A DNA stretch of 64,000 nucleotides from Mycolicibacterium confluentis (GTDB lineage Bacteria > Actinomycetota > Actinomycetes > Mycobacteriales > Mycobacteriaceae): assembly GCF_010729895.1 (NCBI RefSeq), contig NZ_AP022612.1, positions 1,736,001 through 1,800,000 on the forward strand, written 5' to 3'. Each line of letters starts with the position of its first letter. Positions within the stretch are counted from its first letter, which is position 1. The notes below the pieces were generated by a model. That model saw nothing but the letters and a program-made list of their open reading frames with translations. It had not been told where the DNA came from and did no database searches. Positions 63,055 through 64,000 of this stretch are shown in pieces. A program made the position numbers and the translations under genes.

Positions 63055-64000
63055 TCAGATGCCGAGCACGGAGTCGATCCAGCCCCGCGCGAAGAACAGC
63101 GCGAAACCGACCGCGACGATCCACAGCAGCGGGCTGATCTCGCGGGCCTTGCCGGACGCGGCGCGGATCACCACCCAGGAGATGAAGCCGACGCCGATGC
63201 CGTTGGCGATCGAGTAGCTCAGCGGCATCACGGCCACGGTCAGCACCACGGGCAGCGCGATCGAGAAGTCGGTGAAGTCGATCTCCCGCAGGTGCGAGGC
63301 CATCATCGCGCCGACGATCACCAGCGCGGCCGCCGCGACCTCCGACGGCACGATGGCTGCCAGGGGCGTCAGGAACATCGCCGCCAGGAACAGCGTGCCG
63401 GTGACGAGGCTGGCCAGGCCGGTCCGCGCACCCTCACCGATGCCCGCCCCGGACTCGATGAACACCGTGTTCGACGAGGCCGACGCGGCGCCACCGACCA
63501 CGGCGCCGGCGCCCTCGACCACCAGCGCCGAGCGCAGGCGCGGGAAGTTGCCGTCGGCGTCGGCCAGACCGGCCTGCCGCGACAGGCCCGTGAAGGTGCC
63601 CATGGCGTCGAAGAAGTTGGTGAACACCAGCGTGAACACCCACATCACCGCGGCGAGGAGGCCGATGCGGGTGAAGCTGTTGAGGCTGAATTCGCCGACC
63701 AGGGACAGATCCGGGATCGCGAACGGGGACCCGGACAGCGTCGGCACCGACAGGCCCCAGCCACCGGGATTGTCCTGCGCCGAACCCAGATGCCAGATCG
63801 CCTCGATCGCCACCGCGACGACCGTGCCCGCAACGAGCCCGATCAGGATCGCGCCGCGCACCTTGCGGGCGACCAGGATGCCCGTCACCAGCAGCGTCAG
63901 CACGAACACCACGGTCGGCACGCTGTCGATGGAGCCGGCGCCGTCACGGCCCAGCCCCACCGGTGGGGACGGGAAACCCGTCGAGCCGATGAATCCCGCG
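63055..64000 (-). CDS. AzgA-type NCS2 purine permease, C-terminal part (gene runs off the window)
   Basis: About 315 residues visible. The strand continues to the window edge with no start. Conserved blocks: GFIGSTGFPSPP, GIVVARKV-type GILVARKVRGAILIGL, TNFFDAMGTFTGLSRQAGL, GAVVGGAASASSNTVFIESGAGIGEGARTGLASLVTG, and ISYGIANGIG-type SYSIANGIGVGF. These are typical of guanine/hypoxanthine/adenine permeases (GhxP/AzgA). The 5' end is missing because of the window edge, not truncation. Confidence 0.9.
   Translation of the reverse strand, partial: AGFIGSTGFPSPPVGLGRDGAGSIDSVPTVVFVLTLLVTGILVARKVRGAILIGLVAGTVVAVAIEAIWHLGSAQDNPGGWGLSVPTLSGSPFAIPDLSLVGEFSLNSFTRIGLLAAVMWVFTLVFTNFFDAMGTFTGLSRQAGLADADGNFPRLRSALVVEGAGAVVGGAASASSNTVFIESGAGIGEGARTGLASLVTGTLFLAAMFLTPLAAIVPSEVAAAALVIVGAMMASHLREIDFTDFSIALPVVLTVAVMPLSYSIANGIGVGFISWVVIRAASGKAREISPLLWIVAVGFALFFARGWIDSVLGI

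Overview
The window is high-GC actinobacterial DNA. Gene content places it in a fast-growing, environmental mycobacterium (Mycolicibacterium-like): a PonA2-type penicillin-binding protein, an MmpL transporter, a BacA/Rv1819c-type ABC exporter, a DesA3-type desaturase, a Tgs-type acyltransferase, a three-domain OtsB1/GH65 protein like M. tuberculosis Rv2006, a Pks16-type AMP ligase, and several sites that look like DosR boxes. The species cannot be named from the sequence alone. No rRNA or tRNA gene, CRISPR array, IS element or prophage was recognised.

Layout. 1-3.7 kb (minus): the N-terminal part of a pyruvate:ferredoxin oxidoreductase (NifJ), joined by an ATGA overlap to a GltD-type flavoprotein with ferredoxin domains. 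A candidate DosR box and a 17-codon upstream ORF precede this pair. 3.7-8.6 kb (minus): formylglycine-type sulfatase, SRPBCC protein, MetX-like hydrolase and type III glutamine synthetase. 8.6-12 kb: a zinc-ribbon ORF, a secreted PASTA protein, then a plus-strand pair (NERD nuclease-SF1 helicase; DUF6884/GIY-YIG-like protein) that looks like a small DNA-processing or defence module. 12-22.7 kb: a large secreted repeat protein, small hypotheticals, a PonA2 paralogue, an orphan Vsr nuclease, a hydrolase/CGNR-regulator divergon and SsuD.

22.7-36.6 kb is a hypoxia/dormancy-type island: OtsB1-GH65 and PpsA (minus), diverging from Tgs and a universal stress protein (plus); then PfkB and an Acg-type nitroreductase (minus), diverging from a second universal stress protein and a DesA3-type desaturase (plus); then a GAF-ANTAR regulator. 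Both divergent promoter regions carry GGGAC/GTCCC-like palindromes expected of DosR. With the NifJ module this suggests a programme that reroutes pyruvate/PEP, sugar phosphate and acyl chains when oxygen is short.

36.6-49.7 kb: acyl-AMP ligase, secreted protein, aldo/keto reductase, HpnE-like amine oxidase, formamidase, then a probable trimethylamine pathway (cupin - Tdm - Tmm) and an MmpL transporter. 49.9-64 kb: VTT membrane protein and BacA-type ABC exporter, an N-carbamoylputrescine amidase-like / amidohydrolase / APC permease operon opposite a TetR regulator with two dyad operators, YceI, an AspT-type transporter, a basic hypothetical, glycogen phosphorylase and a truncated AzgA-type purine permease.

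A short repeat with core ATGCCCG-N-CTA-N-GAGCGACT occurs at four intergenic places. At two of them it is an inverted pair able to form a long hairpin, so it looks like a REP-type element family of this genome.
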